This document shows positions 42,354 to 52,949 of a stretch of DNA of 64,000 nucleotides, piece by piece; position 1 is the first letter of the stretch, and every line of letters begins with the position of its first letter. The translations under genes and the position numbers were made by a program. This stretch comes from Pseudobutyrivibrio xylanivorans DSM 14809. Its GTDB lineage: Bacteria > Bacillota > Clostridia > Lachnospirales > Lachnospiraceae. Below the pieces are notes generated by a model. That model had not been told where the DNA came from. It searched no databases and was given only the letters and a program-made list of their open reading frames with translations. The DNA lies in assembly GCF_900141825.1 (NCBI RefSeq), contig NZ_FQYQ01000013.1, forward strand, positions 19,455 through 83,454, in the 5' to 3' direction.

Positions 42354-45253
42354 ACGAAGATACTATTGAGCAGATGCTTATATCGGTCCTTCAAAAAAAT
42401 GGATGGACATATATTCCGGCAGATAAGATGCCGCGTCAGGATTCAGAGGTTATGGTTGAATCCATGGTTAAGGCTGCCCTAATACGATTGAATCCAGAAA
42501 TAGCAGAAGAACCAAGTCGTGCAGATGAAGTCATATATAAGCTTAGATCGTTGATATTGTCCGCACAGCCACATAACCTGATTGCTCAGAATGAGACATT
42601 TAAGAAACTGATATTTGAAGAAAACTCATTCCCGTTTGGTAAGGATGGTAGAATGGTTCCTATTCGTTTTTTCGGTACGATGACTAAGGAAAACCTTGCT
42701 TTAAATGAGTATGTTGTAACAAACCAGTGGTGCTTTCCAACAAGAGAAGGTGGTAAGCGTCTTGATTTAGTTTTATTAGTAAATGGATTTCCACTTATTA
42801 TTGGTGAACTTAAGACTCCTTTCCGTGATGCAATTACTTGGCTAGATGGAGCAAAGGATATTGCAGATTATGAGAAGAGTATTCCTCAGATGTTTGTAAC
42901 GAATGTATTCAACTTTGCATCTGAAGGAAAGTGTTATAGATATGGTTCTGTAAATATGCCTATTGATATGTGGGGACCATGGCATACTCCAGATGACAAA
43001 ACAGAAGGTACGCTTATTTCAGTGCAGAAGAGTGTTGTAGACATGATTACGCCTGAGAAGGTAATGGATATATTCCAGTTCTTTACTATGTTTGCAACGG
43101 ATAAGAAGTATAGAAAGTACAAGATTATTTGCCGTTATCAGCAGTATGAAGGTGCAAACCTTATAGTTGAGCGTGTTAAGGCCGGATATCCAAAGAAAGG
43201 TCTTATCTGGCATTTCCAAGGTTCCGGTAAATCCTTGCTTATGGTATTTGCAGCATATAAGCTTCGAATGATTCCGGAATTGAAGAATCCAACAGTTGTT
43301 ATTGTTGATGACAGATTGGATTTGGAAACACAGATTACAGCTACCTTCAATGCATCTGACATACCTAACATGGCAGCTGCTCGTACAAAAGAAGAACTTA
43401 TAAAGTTCTTTGAAGGTGATATGCGTAAAATCCTCATCACTACAATATTCAGATTTGGTGATGTAGATAAGTGTTTGAATGAGAGCAGCAATATCATTCT
43501 TATGGTAGATGAAGCTCATAGAACTCAGGAAGGTGACCTTGGCGAGAAGATGAGAACAGCCTTACCTAATGCTTTCTTCTTTGGATTGACAGGAACGCCT
43601 ATCAATAGAGTTGATAAGAATACATTTAGAACATTTGGGGCTGAAGAAGATAAGAGTGGATATATGAGTAAGTATTCATTCTCGGATTCTATTCGTGATG
43701 GAGCGACACTTCCTCTTAACTTTGAAGCTGTGCCAGTCGAGCTGCATGTAGATAAAGAAAAAATCAATGAAGAATTTGATTTGATGACAAAGGACTTATC
43801 GGAAGAGGATAAGGCAGAGCTTTCACGCAGAGTCAACATGAAGGCTATCATGTATGACAGAAAGCGAATAAAAAAAGTATGTGAGCATATAGCGAAACAT
43901 TACCAGGAAAAGATAGAGCCTAATGGTTATAAGGGGCAGGTGGTTGTTTATGACCGTGATTGTTGCCTTATGTATAAGGAAGAGCTTGATAAGTTGTTAG
44001 GACCAGACGCTTCTACGATTGTCATGGATACTAACAATGATAAAGCTGATAAGTATAAGGCTTACAGAAGAGACCGTGATGAAGAAAGTAAGCTTTTAGA
44101 TTACTACAGAGATCCAAAGACACCATTAAAGCTTGTTATTGTTACAGCAAAGCTTTTAACAGGATTTGATGCGCCAATTTTGCAGGTAATGTATTTGGAC
44201 AAGCCTATGAAAGATCATAATCTTTTACAGGCTATTTGTCGTACCAACAGAACCTATGATTCAGGTAAAACGTTTGGATTGATTGTTGATTATATTGGGA
44301 TTTTTGATAATGTAGCAAATGCTTTGAACTTCGATGAAGAAGGTATGAAAAAAGTTATTACCAACATTGAAGAAGTAAAGAAGAAGTTACCTCAGCTTGT
44401 TGATGATTGTATGCAGTTTTTTGATGGTATTGATACAAAAGGTGATGATTGGGAAATTTTGCTGCAAGCTCAAGAAAGACTACCTGATGATAGAACAAAG
44501 GATAGGTTGGCTGCATACTTTAGAGTACTTTCACGTGCATGGGAAGCTCTTTCACCTGATGCATGTTTAAATGAATACCGTGATAAGTATAAATGGTTAG
44601 CAAAAGTTTATGAATCTGTAAAACCAACCGATAGTCGTGGCGCTTTAGTTTGGACTGCTTTTGGAGCAAAGACAATGGAACTTGTTCATCAGAATATTAT
44701 TGTTGGTGAAGCAGAGGAACCAGATGAAATTATTACGATGGATGCAGAGCTTATTGATGATTTTATTGCAGCACAGAAAGATATTAAGAAAACGACCATG
44801 AAGGTTGAAATCAATCTGGTTGCTATGATTCAAAGACACTCCAAAGATCCAAAGTATATTGAATTAGGAGAAAAACTTGAAAAATTACGTGATCAGCATA
44901 AACAAGGTTTGATTGGAAGTATCGAGTTCCTAAAGATGTTGCTTTCATTAGCGCGTGAAGCTGCAAGAGCTGAGCGTACCGTTGTACCTGAAGAAGAGAT
45001 AGATCGAGGTAAAGCTGCGCTTACAGAACTATTTAATGGTGTTAGAAATGAAAAGACACCTATAATTGTTGAGCGAATTGTTAATGATATTGATGGCATC
45101 GTTAAAATAGTTCGTTTTGATGGCTGGCAGAATACTACTGAGGGCCAAAAGGAAGTAAAGAAGGCATTACGTAGCATTATATGGATCAAGTATAAGCTTA
45201 AGAACCAGGAAGTATTTGATCAGGCTTATAGTTATATTGAGCAGTATTATTAA
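42347..45253 (+). CDS. hsdR: Type I restriction endonuclease subunit HsdR
   Basis: 968 residues. N-terminal nuclease domain with a PD-(D/E)xK-like core (GGKRLDLVLLVNGFPLIIGELK), then SF2 translocase motifs: Walker A GSGKS at about 292-296, DEAH at 388-391, the LTGTPI motif, and TAKLLTGFDAPILQ and QAICRTNRTY near 610-640. It translocates and cuts DNA lacking the current HsdS-specified methylation. ATG after GAGGAGG overlaps the end of silent cassette 2 by 7 nt, so it is translated independently of the shuffling cassettes. Confidence 0.95.
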   Translation: MLNEDTIEQMLISVLQKNGWTYIPADKMPRQDSEVMVESMVKAALIRLNPEIAEEPSRADEVIYKLRSLILSAQPHNLIAQNETFKKLIFEENSFPFGKDGRMVPIRFFGTMTKENLALNEYVVTNQWCFPTREGGKRLDLVLLVNGFPLIIGELKTPFRDAITWLDGAKDIADYEKSIPQMFVTNVFNFASEGKCYRYGSVNMPIDMWGPWHTPDDKTEGTLISVQKSVVDMITPEKVMDIFQFFTMFATDKKYRKYKIICRYQQYEGANLIVERVKAGYPKKGLIWHFQGSGKSLLMVFAAYKLRMIPELKNPTVVIVDDRLDLETQITATFNASDIPNMAAARTKEELIKFFEGDMRKILITTIFRFGDVDKCLNESSNIILMVDEAHRTQEGDLGEKMRTALPNAFFFGLTGTPINRVDKNTFRTFGAEEDKSGYMSKYSFSDSIRDGATLPLNFEAVPVELHVDKEKINEEFDLMTKDLSEEDKAELSRRVNMKAIMYDRKRIKKVCEHIAKHYQEKIEPNGYKGQVVVYDRDCCLMYKEELDKLLGPDASTIVMDTNNDKADKYKAYRRDRDEESKLLDYYRDPKTPLKLVIVTAKLLTGFDAPILQVMYLDKPMKDHNLLQAICRTNRTYDSGKTFGLIVDYIGIFDNVANALNFDEEGMKKVITNIEEVKKKLPQLVDDCMQFFDGIDTKGDDWEILLQAQERLPDDRTKDRLAAYFRVLSRAWEALSPDACLNEYRDKYKWLAKVYESVKPTDSRGALVWTAFGAKTMELVHQNIIVGEAEEPDEIITMDAELIDDFIAAQKDIKKTTMKVEINLVAMIQRHSKDPKYIELGEKLEKLRDQHKQGLIGSIEFLKMLLSLAREAARAERTVVPEEEIDRGKAALTELFNGVRNEKTPIIVERIVNDIDGIVKIVRFDGWQNTTEGQKEVKKALRSIIWIKYKLKNQEVFDQAYSYIEQYY

Positions 45254-45282
45254 TTGCATTGGCGAGAAAGAGTGGTGTTTGT

Positions 45283-46467
45283 ATGCCAATAGGGTGGATA
45301 GATTTTTCGAAAGATGAACGAAATAAAGTTTTAAATGTGATTCATCTGTTGGATGAGCCAGGAGCTGTTGATGAACTGGGAATAGGTGCAATTCGTGATG
45401 CTTTTGCGGATTATTTTTTTCCAGGTACATCCACTGTCCAAACAAGGGCAAAGTATTTTCTTATAGTACCGTATGTTCTTTTTGAAGCAGGGAATGGTAA
45501 ATATGGTTCGGATATAAACACAATACTAAGAAGAATTGACAGTGAGGAACGCAACTGCAGAGATATTCTCATAAAAACAAGCAATGATGGCGTTATAGGT
45601 AGTCTAGTGCCAAGATCATGGGTTTTAAGAACACCTTCGAATATCTATTGGAACGGAATAAAGAGAATTGGAATCTTTAAGGAGGATCTTTCTGTTAAGG
45701 AATATATACATCAGAGTATTATTCAAAGAAATTTAAAACAAACTAAAGCGTATGGTAATAGAGATAAGGACGCAGAAGAAAACGAAAAAGATGATGTAGA
45801 TGCAGGCGATATTACTTCCATTCAATTTTGGAGTTTAGGTGATACATATCATAGTGATTGGAGAGATAATCTGAGTATTGAATTGTTGCCTGGAGAGGCA
45901 GCATTCTTGAGAACTCAGATTATCACAACTCAGAGAAACAGCCTATTTGCGTTCATTTTAAAGAACAATATTGAACTGGATAAGTATAGTTCCTTCGGTG
46001 CACTTACAGAGGACATCAAAGAATCTGTTGATGAGGAACTTCGCTATATGATGGAGCTGGCGAATGATTTCAACAATCTTGTATCAATAATCACTACAAG
46101 ATACAACCTGATTGTTTCCGGTGGAAATAACGAATATGCTCAGGAGAATTGGGAGCTTTATTCAAAGGATTTAAAACGTCGAAGTGAGGTTGACCTAAAA
46201 GCTATCTTTCACAAATTGGACATTAGGAATCTTAAACTGAAAACGTTTTTGATTAGAGTCCAGGATGCAATCAGAGATGACGACATCGAAGCGGTGGATA
46301 ATCTTATTGTTAAGCGGGAAATAGCATTAAAAGGCCCGAAGAGAGCCAAAACAAATCGAGTTGGAGAATTTAAGAGCCAGAATTGGATTGGAATAGATAG
46401 ACTAGACTATAGATACACGCCAGCTAAGAGAATAATTAGAGATATTATGAATGCGGAGGTGGTGTGA
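45283..46467 (+). CDS. DUF6361 family protein
   Basis: 394 residues from ATG 45283 (MPIGWIDFSKDERNK); the upstream TTG would add eight residues with no ribosome-binding site. The N-terminal GWIDFSKDERNKVLNVI ... AIRDAFADYFFPGTSTVQTR ... AKYFLIVPYVLFE pattern is the hallmark of DUF6361. No catalytic signature is visible; the C-terminal half is helical. Translated in register with the PLD gene (next ATG is 2 nt after its stop). Function unknown; proteins of this type occur next to helicase/PLD genes in accessory regions. Confidence 0.82.
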   Translation: MPIGWIDFSKDERNKVLNVIHLLDEPGAVDELGIGAIRDAFADYFFPGTSTVQTRAKYFLIVPYVLFEAGNGKYGSDINTILRRIDSEERNCRDILIKTSNDGVIGSLVPRSWVLRTPSNIYWNGIKRIGIFKEDLSVKEYIHQSIIQRNLKQTKAYGNRDKDAEENEKDDVDAGDITSIQFWSLGDTYHSDWRDNLSIELLPGEAAFLRTQIITTQRNSLFAFILKNNIELDKYSSFGALTEDIKESVDEELRYMMELANDFNNLVSIITTRYNLIVSGGNNEYAQENWELYSKDLKRRSEVDLKAIFHKLDIRNLKLKTFLIRVQDAIRDDDIEAVDNLIVKREIALKGPKRAKTNRVGEFKSQNWIGIDRLDYRYTPAKRIIRDIMNAEVV

Positions 46468-46468
46468 G

Positions 46469-48295
46469 ATGTTTAAGCCAACTTCAGCAAGGGACAGAAT
46501 AAACTACGGCGAAGTGCTTATGCCACCCGTTGGTTACAAGTTGGAACATGCTATCGGAACAACATATTCACTTGATCTTGAGACCTTAACGGCAGTAGCT
46601 ATAGCTTTAGGGTTAATTGAGGATACCGATAGTGAGCTGATTAGTAATCCAATTAGTATGCTTAGCGCACTCCAAAAGATATCAGACAGGATAATTGTAT
46701 TTTGTGAAGCAGGGCAAATTAAACTACCGTCCAAGCCGAATGCACTTTGCTTGACTCTTGAAAAGATGGTGGTTCCAGTATCGGTGCCATATGATAAGAA
46801 GATTAAACGTTTTCCTGCTTTTCATCCGAAAACATGGTTACTTGAATATAGCAATGAAGAAGGAAAAAAGAAGTACAGATTTGTAGTCATGAGCAGGAAT
46901 ATGACATTCGATCACAGTTGGGATGTTGCTTGTGCTCTTGATGGTGATACTTCGTCTTTAGGAGAGGTGAGTGCGGAACCGATAGTGGAATTTTTAAAAT
47001 TCCTTAAGAAACAATTGAACAAAGATCTTGTAAATTTTACAAGACAAAACAGTGATATTGCTTACATGATTAAGACAATTTCGCATGTAAATTTTCAGGT
47101 GGAAGATGGTTTTTCTGAATGTGTCATCATGCCTCTTGGCATAGGTTCAGGAAGCTATGATATGGCTGCAAATTGGCTTTTTACAGAAAACTTCCACGAG
47201 TTGGTAGTTATGTCCCCTTTTTTGACTGGAAGCGTGATAGCTGGATTTAATAATCCTGGAAAGACATTAACCGGTACGACAAGAACATTAATAACACGAA
47301 GGTCTGAACTTCCAAAGATAGCTGATGGGAAGGCTTCTAATTTTGATGTTTATGTAATGAAGGATGATATCATTGACGGCGAGAGTTCGATATCTGACGG
47401 AGAAGAGCAATTTGAACAGGAATCAGGCAAACAGGATATTCACGCCAAAATTTACGTGAGAAGAAAGTATAATACCACAGATTTATATTTAGGCTCAATG
47501 AACGCATCATACGCTGCCATTAATTCAAATGTGGAAATGATGCTGCGACTTAGGACGAAGAATAGTTTGTTGAATGGTGAAAAATTTCTTGATGACATCA
47601 TGGGAGATGACCGTGAAGGAAAGAAAAATCCGTTTGAGTTGGTTTCTCTTGATGATATAGATGAAATTGATGAGACATCAGTTCAGGATAGTGTTGAGCA
47701 GTTGATAAAAAAAATATGCCGGATAAAGATGAGCGCGCGAGTTGAAGCTAATTCTGGAAAATTTGATGTTCGAGTATCAGCGGAAATCAACTGTAAGATG
47801 GACGGAGTTGTTATCAGACCTTTGAGAAGTAATAAGGAAAGTGAATTACTGCCAGATATGGAGTTTAATTCACTGGAGATGCTACAGCTATCGGAGTTTT
47901 ATGTTGTGTCTGCGACAATTGATGATTGCACATTGGACCGAGTGATAATGATTCCTACATCTGGAATACCAGAGGGAAGAGATGCGGAAATTATCAAGAA
48001 TGTCATAAAGACAAAGAATCAGTTTATTGAGTATGTCGCGTTTATTCTTGGTGATGACTATGTTCAGTCGTTTTTGGAAAACAAGAAATCATCGGGAGAA
48101 TTTGGTGAATGGGAACAGAATAGTGCAATGCCCGCTGTTTATGAAAAAATGTTGAAGACTTCTGTTTCTGATCCAGAAAGGTTAGGCGAGATACAGTATA
48201 TTACTAAAGCTATAGAGGAAGAAGAAATTATACCTCCGGAATTTAGGGAGATGTATGAAGTTTTTTGTAATACTCTTGGAATAAAGCAGGTGTAA
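46469..48295 (+). CDS. Phospholipase D-like (HKD) protein
   Basis: 608 residues from ATG 46469, preceded by GGAGG; a longer reading starts inside the DUF6361 gene. Two HxK motifs are present: FHPKTWLLEY near residue 119, with SRNMTFDHSWD after it, and DIHAKIYV near residue 323, followed by GSMNASYAAINSN. This is the bipartite active site of the PLD/endonuclease superfamily, which includes nucleases of DISARM and related systems. It starts 2 nt after the DUF6361 stop and ends 3 nt before the helicase gene, implying one complex. Confidence 0.88.
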   Translation: MFKPTSARDRINYGEVLMPPVGYKLEHAIGTTYSLDLETLTAVAIALGLIEDTDSELISNPISMLSALQKISDRIIVFCEAGQIKLPSKPNALCLTLEKMVVPVSVPYDKKIKRFPAFHPKTWLLEYSNEEGKKKYRFVVMSRNMTFDHSWDVACALDGDTSSLGEVSAEPIVEFLKFLKKQLNKDLVNFTRQNSDIAYMIKTISHVNFQVEDGFSECVIMPLGIGSGSYDMAANWLFTENFHELVVMSPFLTGSVIAGFNNPGKTLTGTTRTLITRRSELPKIADGKASNFDVYVMKDDIIDGESSISDGEEQFEQESGKQDIHAKIYVRRKYNTTDLYLGSMNASYAAINSNVEMMLRLRTKNSLLNGEKFLDDIMGDDREGKKNPFELVSLDDIDEIDETSVQDSVEQLIKKICRIKMSARVEANSGKFDVRVSAEINCKMDGVVIRPLRSNKESELLPDMEFNSLEMLQLSEFYVVSATIDDCTLDRVIMIPTSGIPEGRDAEIIKNVIKTKNQFIEYVAFILGDDYVQSFLENKKSSGEFGEWEQNSAMPAVYEKMLKTSVSDPERLGEIQYITKAIEEEEIIPPEFREMYEVFCNTLGIKQV

Positions 48296-48298
48296 CTT

Positions 48299-51200
48299 AT
48301 GGACTTGGAGAAAAATCTTCGTTCAATTGAAGAAAAGACGATGGCTCAGCTTAAAGATTTTCAGTGTGCAACAGTTGAAAGAATCGATGAGCTTTTTCGT
48401 CATGGGCAAAATAGAGTCCTGGTTGCAGATGAAGTGGGGCTAGGGAAAACTCTTATTGCTAGAGGAGCAATTGCAAAGACTGCTCTGATTCAATATGAGA
48501 AGAACGATGACATATTTAAGATTGTATATATATGTTCGAATCAGGTTATCGCTAATCAGAACATACAGAAGCTAGATGTATTCAATATTAGACCTGATGG
48601 GAATAGTGGTGATGCAAGACTGTCCATGCAGCACTTGAAAATTGCAGAACAGGAGTATTCCTCAAAGAAGAATAAATCTTATGCACAGTTGATACCATTG
48701 ACTCCGAGTACATCATTCAGTATGACAAATGGTGGAGGTACGAAAGAAGAACGAGCATTGATGTATGCCATTCTAATGAGAATACCAGCACTCGAAGATT
48801 GGTTGCCGGAGATTAATTCATTTATTTCTCAGGGGGTTAACTGGTGGGATTGGTATGTAAATCATTATAACGAGAAGATTAATTTCCTAGAAGATGAAGG
48901 AACAGAGTATCCTGGTAACGTAATTAAAAAGATTGAAGAATTTGACTCAAAGAATCATATATATGATCTTCTGATTCAACACGTACAGGAAATAAAGAAT
49001 GGGGAGGAAGTAACCTATTCGAATAATTATGTTCTTCAAAAACTCAGAAGAATGTTTGCAGAAATAAGTGTCAGCATGCTTCAACCGGATCTTGTTATTA
49101 TGGATGAGTTTCAGCGGTTCAAAAGTTTGATTGATTCTGAGGCACAAGAGACGGAAAACGGTGTAATTGCAAAACGGTTTTTTGAGACAAAAGGATTGAA
49201 GGTACTCTTGCTTTCCGCAACGCCATACAAGTTATATTCGACAATGGAGGAAATTGAGGAAGCTGATTCACCAGATGAGTATTACAGAGAGTTTTTTCAG
49301 GTTATTGAATTTTTACTTAATGACAAAACGAGGATGAAACATTTTTCTGAAGTGTGGTCGGATTATTCTGTAGCGCTTAGAGAAGTGATTCAAGGTGATG
49401 CAGCTGTCTTACATCTTAAGAAAAAAGCAGAAGATGAAATGTATGGTCTCATGTGTCGTACAGAGCGTATATCTGTAATGGATACAGGTGATTATATTGA
49501 TGATAGCAGTGTTCACCATTCACTTAGTATTTCAGAGGGAGATATCCATACATTTGTTGATATGGGGCGGATGTTAAAAGATATCGGGGAAGAAAGATCA
49601 CTGCTGGTTGACTATGCAAAGAGTACACCGTATCTCATGTCTTATATGAATCACTATAAGGTTAAGGAGCGAGTAGAACGGATTATTAAAAAGAATCCGG
49701 AAGAGATTTCAAAGACAAAAGGGAAGTATCTTTGGATTAATCGTAACTGGCTCGAAACCTACAGTGAGATTCCTTCTAATAATGCAAGACTTGAAGAACT
49801 AAAACGACAGATTTTTAATAATCGTTCTGAACTATATATGTGGGTTCCGCCTTCAAGACCATATTACAATTTGGAAGGTGTTTATAAAGATAGTAAAGGC
49901 TTTTCAAAGATACTAGTTTTTTCATCATGGGAGATGGTGCCTAAGATGATTGGAAGCATGATTTCATATGAAGAAGAACGAAGAACAGTTGGTGTAGTAT
50001 CGAATGAAGAAGGGATAAAATCCGAAAACAACAAATATTTTACCGAGGCAAAATTACGTTATCCAACGGCAAGACTCCGATTTAATGTTTCTAAGGGAGA
50101 ACCAAGAGGAATGTATATGTTCTGTTTGCTTTATCCCTCTGAAACGCTTGCAGAAGTGTATAAGCCAATTGATTATCTTAATGCCGGATATACACTGAGC
50201 GAGATTCGTGAAGAATTAAAAGTTAAGATTAGTAATCTTTTAATTCCGATTCTTGAAGAATACGAGCATGATTCTGTTCGTGAGGATAAGAAATGGTATT
50301 ATATGGCTCCGGCACTTCTGGATGGAGCTGAATATGTCAGTAGATGGATAAACGTAATGATAAATACAAATCCTGATGCAGATGATACAACAGAGGATTC
50401 GGGAACGACCGGATTGGAAGTACACCTTAGAAGAATGAATGCTCTTATGAATGCAGCCGACCGAGAAATGGGACGTGTTCCAAGTGATCTGGCGAGTGTT
50501 TTAGCAGATATGGCAATAGGTTCATTTGCAGTATGCGCATTTCGTTCTAATGGTGGGGATCTGAGAAAATCTTCGGAATTGGCTAAAGTTTTCATCAACC
50601 GTTTCAATGCAACTGAAGCAACTGCGGCAATTATGCTTGCTTATGGAGATAACGAGGATTCAGAAGGAGATGGGCATTGGAGAAATGTTCTGAGATATTG
50701 CTGTGATGGTGGTTTCGGTGCAATGCTCGATGAGTATGTTCATATGGTTTCTGAAGGTGCTGGTTTTGGATTATCAGAAGATAAAAATAGCCAGGTACAT
50801 GAGCTGATGATTGATGCGTTGAAGATTCATTCTGCCAGTTATTCAATTGATACATTTCCGGCATTCAAGAAAAGAATGAATGGAGAAAGATATCAGAGAA
50901 CATTCATGAGATCTCATTATGCAGTTGGATTTACTAAAAGCGAAGGTAATGAATCCAAGAATGTTGATCGTAAGGATAGTATTCGAAATGCATTTAACAG
51001 TCCTATGAGGCCGTTTGTTTTGGCAACCACTTCAATTGGACAGGAAGGTCTGGATTTTCACCATTATTGTCGCAAAATTATGCATTGGAATTTGCCTAGT
51101 AATCCTATTGATCTTGAGCAGAGAGAAGGACGTATCAATCGATATAAGTGTCTTGCTATAAGACAGGATATTGCTGGACGATTTTCTGACAGGGAATTTG

Positions 51201-51937
51201 ATAGTGATGTATGGCAGGAACTATTTGCTATGGCTGCAGAGGAAATACGTACAGAAGATCAATCAGAGCTTGTTCCTTATTGGTGTCTGGGAAAAAATCA
51301 GGCAGTAAAGATAGAACGAATTATTCCGATGTATCCAGTCAGCAAGGATGAAGTTAATTACGATAGGCTAAGAAAGGTACTGTCGTTATACAGACTAACT
51401 ATGGGACAAGCAAGGCAGGAAGAACTTGTAGAATACATTCTCGAAAGTGGGATAGAGGACAAGGACTATATTAGAAAACTTTTTATCAATCTTAGCCCTT
51501 ATATCAGAACTAATCGAGAATGGAAAGAAAAAATGAGTGCAAGAAAGCCTGTCATTGAAGAAAAGAAAAAATCAGAGAGACAGACTCGAATTGAAATACT
51601 ACAAAAAGAACTTGATAGTTATGAAGAGCAGCTTCAGTTGCTGACAGCTGAAAAAGATGACATCAAAGATTACGAAGTTGTAGGTATGCTGATTACTCAT
51701 AAGAGTTTTGGTGAAGGTATTGCGACGGAATATGATGGTAAGCATATTTCTATAGAGTTTGAGGTTGGAAAAAAGGCCTTTCAAGTTCCACAGGCATTTG
51801 AGAGCGGTTTCCTTAAATCAGAATATCCTGATTTTTTGGATAACATCAAGAAGAAAGCTGAAATCAAGCAGAAGATAGATATTCTTGATGCGGAGATAGC
51901 TGAGAAGAAAAAGCAGCTGAAAACTCTCATTATCTAG
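48299..51937 (+). CDS. SNF2-like helicase / DNA translocase
   Basis: 1212 residues. Helicase core 1 contains Walker A LVADEVGLGKTLIARG near 41-56, DEFQ (269-272) as Walker B in VIMDEFQRFK, and LLLSATPYKL near 305. Core 2 carries TTSIGQEGLDFHHYCRKI and the arginine-finger motif DLEQREGRINRY near 940. An insert of several hundred residues separates the cores, and the C-terminus is a coiled coil (LQKELDSYEEQLQLLTAEKD and EIKQKIDILDAEIAEKKKQL). The product likely moves along DNA or remodels it for the adjacent PLD nuclease. Confidence 0.92.
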   Translation: MDLEKNLRSIEEKTMAQLKDFQCATVERIDELFRHGQNRVLVADEVGLGKTLIARGAIAKTALIQYEKNDDIFKIVYICSNQVIANQNIQKLDVFNIRPDGNSGDARLSMQHLKIAEQEYSSKKNKSYAQLIPLTPSTSFSMTNGGGTKEERALMYAILMRIPALEDWLPEINSFISQGVNWWDWYVNHYNEKINFLEDEGTEYPGNVIKKIEEFDSKNHIYDLLIQHVQEIKNGEEVTYSNNYVLQKLRRMFAEISVSMLQPDLVIMDEFQRFKSLIDSEAQETENGVIAKRFFETKGLKVLLLSATPYKLYSTMEEIEEADSPDEYYREFFQVIEFLLNDKTRMKHFSEVWSDYSVALREVIQGDAAVLHLKKKAEDEMYGLMCRTERISVMDTGDYIDDSSVHHSLSISEGDIHTFVDMGRMLKDIGEERSLLVDYAKSTPYLMSYMNHYKVKERVERIIKKNPEEISKTKGKYLWINRNWLETYSEIPSNNARLEELKRQIFNNRSELYMWVPPSRPYYNLEGVYKDSKGFSKILVFSSWEMVPKMIGSMISYEEERRTVGVVSNEEGIKSENNKYFTEAKLRYPTARLRFNVSKGEPRGMYMFCLLYPSETLAEVYKPIDYLNAGYTLSEIREELKVKISNLLIPILEEYEHDSVREDKKWYYMAPALLDGAEYVSRWINVMINTNPDADDTTEDSGTTGLEVHLRRMNALMNAADREMGRVPSDLASVLADMAIGSFAVCAFRSNGGDLRKSSELAKVFINRFNATEATAAIMLAYGDNEDSEGDGHWRNVLRYCCDGGFGAMLDEYVHMVSEGAGFGLSEDKNSQVHELMIDALKIHSASYSIDTFPAFKKRMNGERYQRTFMRSHYAVGFTKSEGNESKNVDRKDSIRNAFNSPMRPFVLATTSIGQEGLDFHHYCRKIMHWNLPSNPIDLEQREGRINRYKCLAIRQDIAGRFSDREFDSDVWQELFAMAAEEIRTEDQSELVPYWCLGKNQAVKIERIIPMYPVSKDEVNYDRLRKVLSLYRLTMGQARQEELVEYILESGIEDKDYIRKLFINLSPYIRTNREWKEKMSARKPVIEEKKKSERQTRIEILQKELDSYEEQLQLLTAEKDDIKDYEVVGMLITHKSFGEGIATEYDGKHISIEFEVGKKAFQVPQAFESGFLKSEYPDFLDNIKKKAEIKQKIDILDAEIAEKKKQLKTLII

Positions 51938-51983
51938 AGAAATAAGTAATAGGTATAACTAATACAAAATTAAAGAGGGTGCT

Positions 51984-52928
51984 ATGAGTTCTATAGAGAT
52001 TAAGAAGATTGGTATAACAAAACTTGATACAGATGCCATTGTAAACGCAGCCAATGAAGGGTTGTGGGAAGGCGGTGGAGTATGTGGTGCAATCTTTAGA
52101 GATGCAGGATCAGCAGAGCTTACAAAGGCTTGTAATGTTATAGGGGGATGTAAAACAGGAAATGCTGTGATTACTCCTGGATTTAATCTTCCGGCAAAGT
52201 ATGTGATTCATGCTGTTGGACCTCGGTGGACAGATGGCGAACACAATGAGCCAAAGCTTTTATATAGTGCTTATAAACAATCATTGCTCTTGGCGAAGGA
52301 AAAAGGATTGCATTCTATTGGTTTTCCTCTTATATCTGCAGGTATTTTTGGTTATCCTTTGGATGGCGCATGGAGAAAAGCCATTCAGGCTTGCAACGAT
52401 TTTATTTGTAATAATTCTGACTATGATATTACTATCATCTTCGCTGTTTTAGATGAAAGGATTCTTGAGGCTGGAGAGAAAACTCTTAAAGCAATTGTAG
52501 GGGATGAGAAGGTTGAAAATACTGTAATTCAGTGGTGCAAAAAATATGAGGTTCTTTTTCATGCGATACATGAGGATGATGAGTTAAAGGAGTTTTTTGA
52601 AAGATATAATGTATATCAGCCACCTCAGGGACATCATGGGCTGTATCAAATATTACATGTTTGTATGAAAGAGGCCTATGACAGCAATGTGGTAATTACC
52701 GATTATGGTAAGGTGGTTGAAGGTGGAAAGTTTTCTGATAGAGATTTAGCCAATCCTTCAAAGGAATGGTTGACTAATCTTACGGAAAAACAAATCTTAG
52801 CTGTTATTGCATGGCACTTTAGAAGAGATCATTTTTGCGAGGGTAGTTGGATTTGTGAATCTGTTGCGGATGGCCACATGGCGTTGTTGGTTGATACGTT
52901 GTTAGAAAGATGTGAGAAACAAGACTGA
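51984..52928 (+). CDS. Macro-domain protein with C-terminal DUF6508-like region
   Basis: 314 residues. The first ~175 residues form a MacroD-type domain: DAIVNAANEGLWEGGGVCGA, then GxxxGYPL-like ISAGIFGYPLDGAWRKAI, the ADP-ribose-binding loops. The remainder (GHHGLYQILHVCMKEAYDS, LTEKQILAVIAWHFRRDHFC, GHMALLVDTLLERC) resembles DUF6508. Such proteins remove or sense ADP-ribose or O-acetyl-ADP-ribose. It is 46 nt after the helicase and 21 nt before the next gene. It might regulate the system or counter ADP-ribosylation; this is inferred. Confidence 0.85.
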   Translation: MSSIEIKKIGITKLDTDAIVNAANEGLWEGGGVCGAIFRDAGSAELTKACNVIGGCKTGNAVITPGFNLPAKYVIHAVGPRWTDGEHNEPKLLYSAYKQSLLLAKEKGLHSIGFPLISAGIFGYPLDGAWRKAIQACNDFICNNSDYDITIIFAVLDERILEAGEKTLKAIVGDEKVENTVIQWCKKYEVLFHAIHEDDELKEFFERYNVYQPPQGHHGLYQILHVCMKEAYDSNVVITDYGKVVEGGKFSDRDLANPSKEWLTNLTEKQILAVIAWHFRRDHFCEGSWICESVADGHMALLVDTLLERCEKQD

Positions 52929-52949
52929 ACGCAAAGGAGGATTGGCGGA

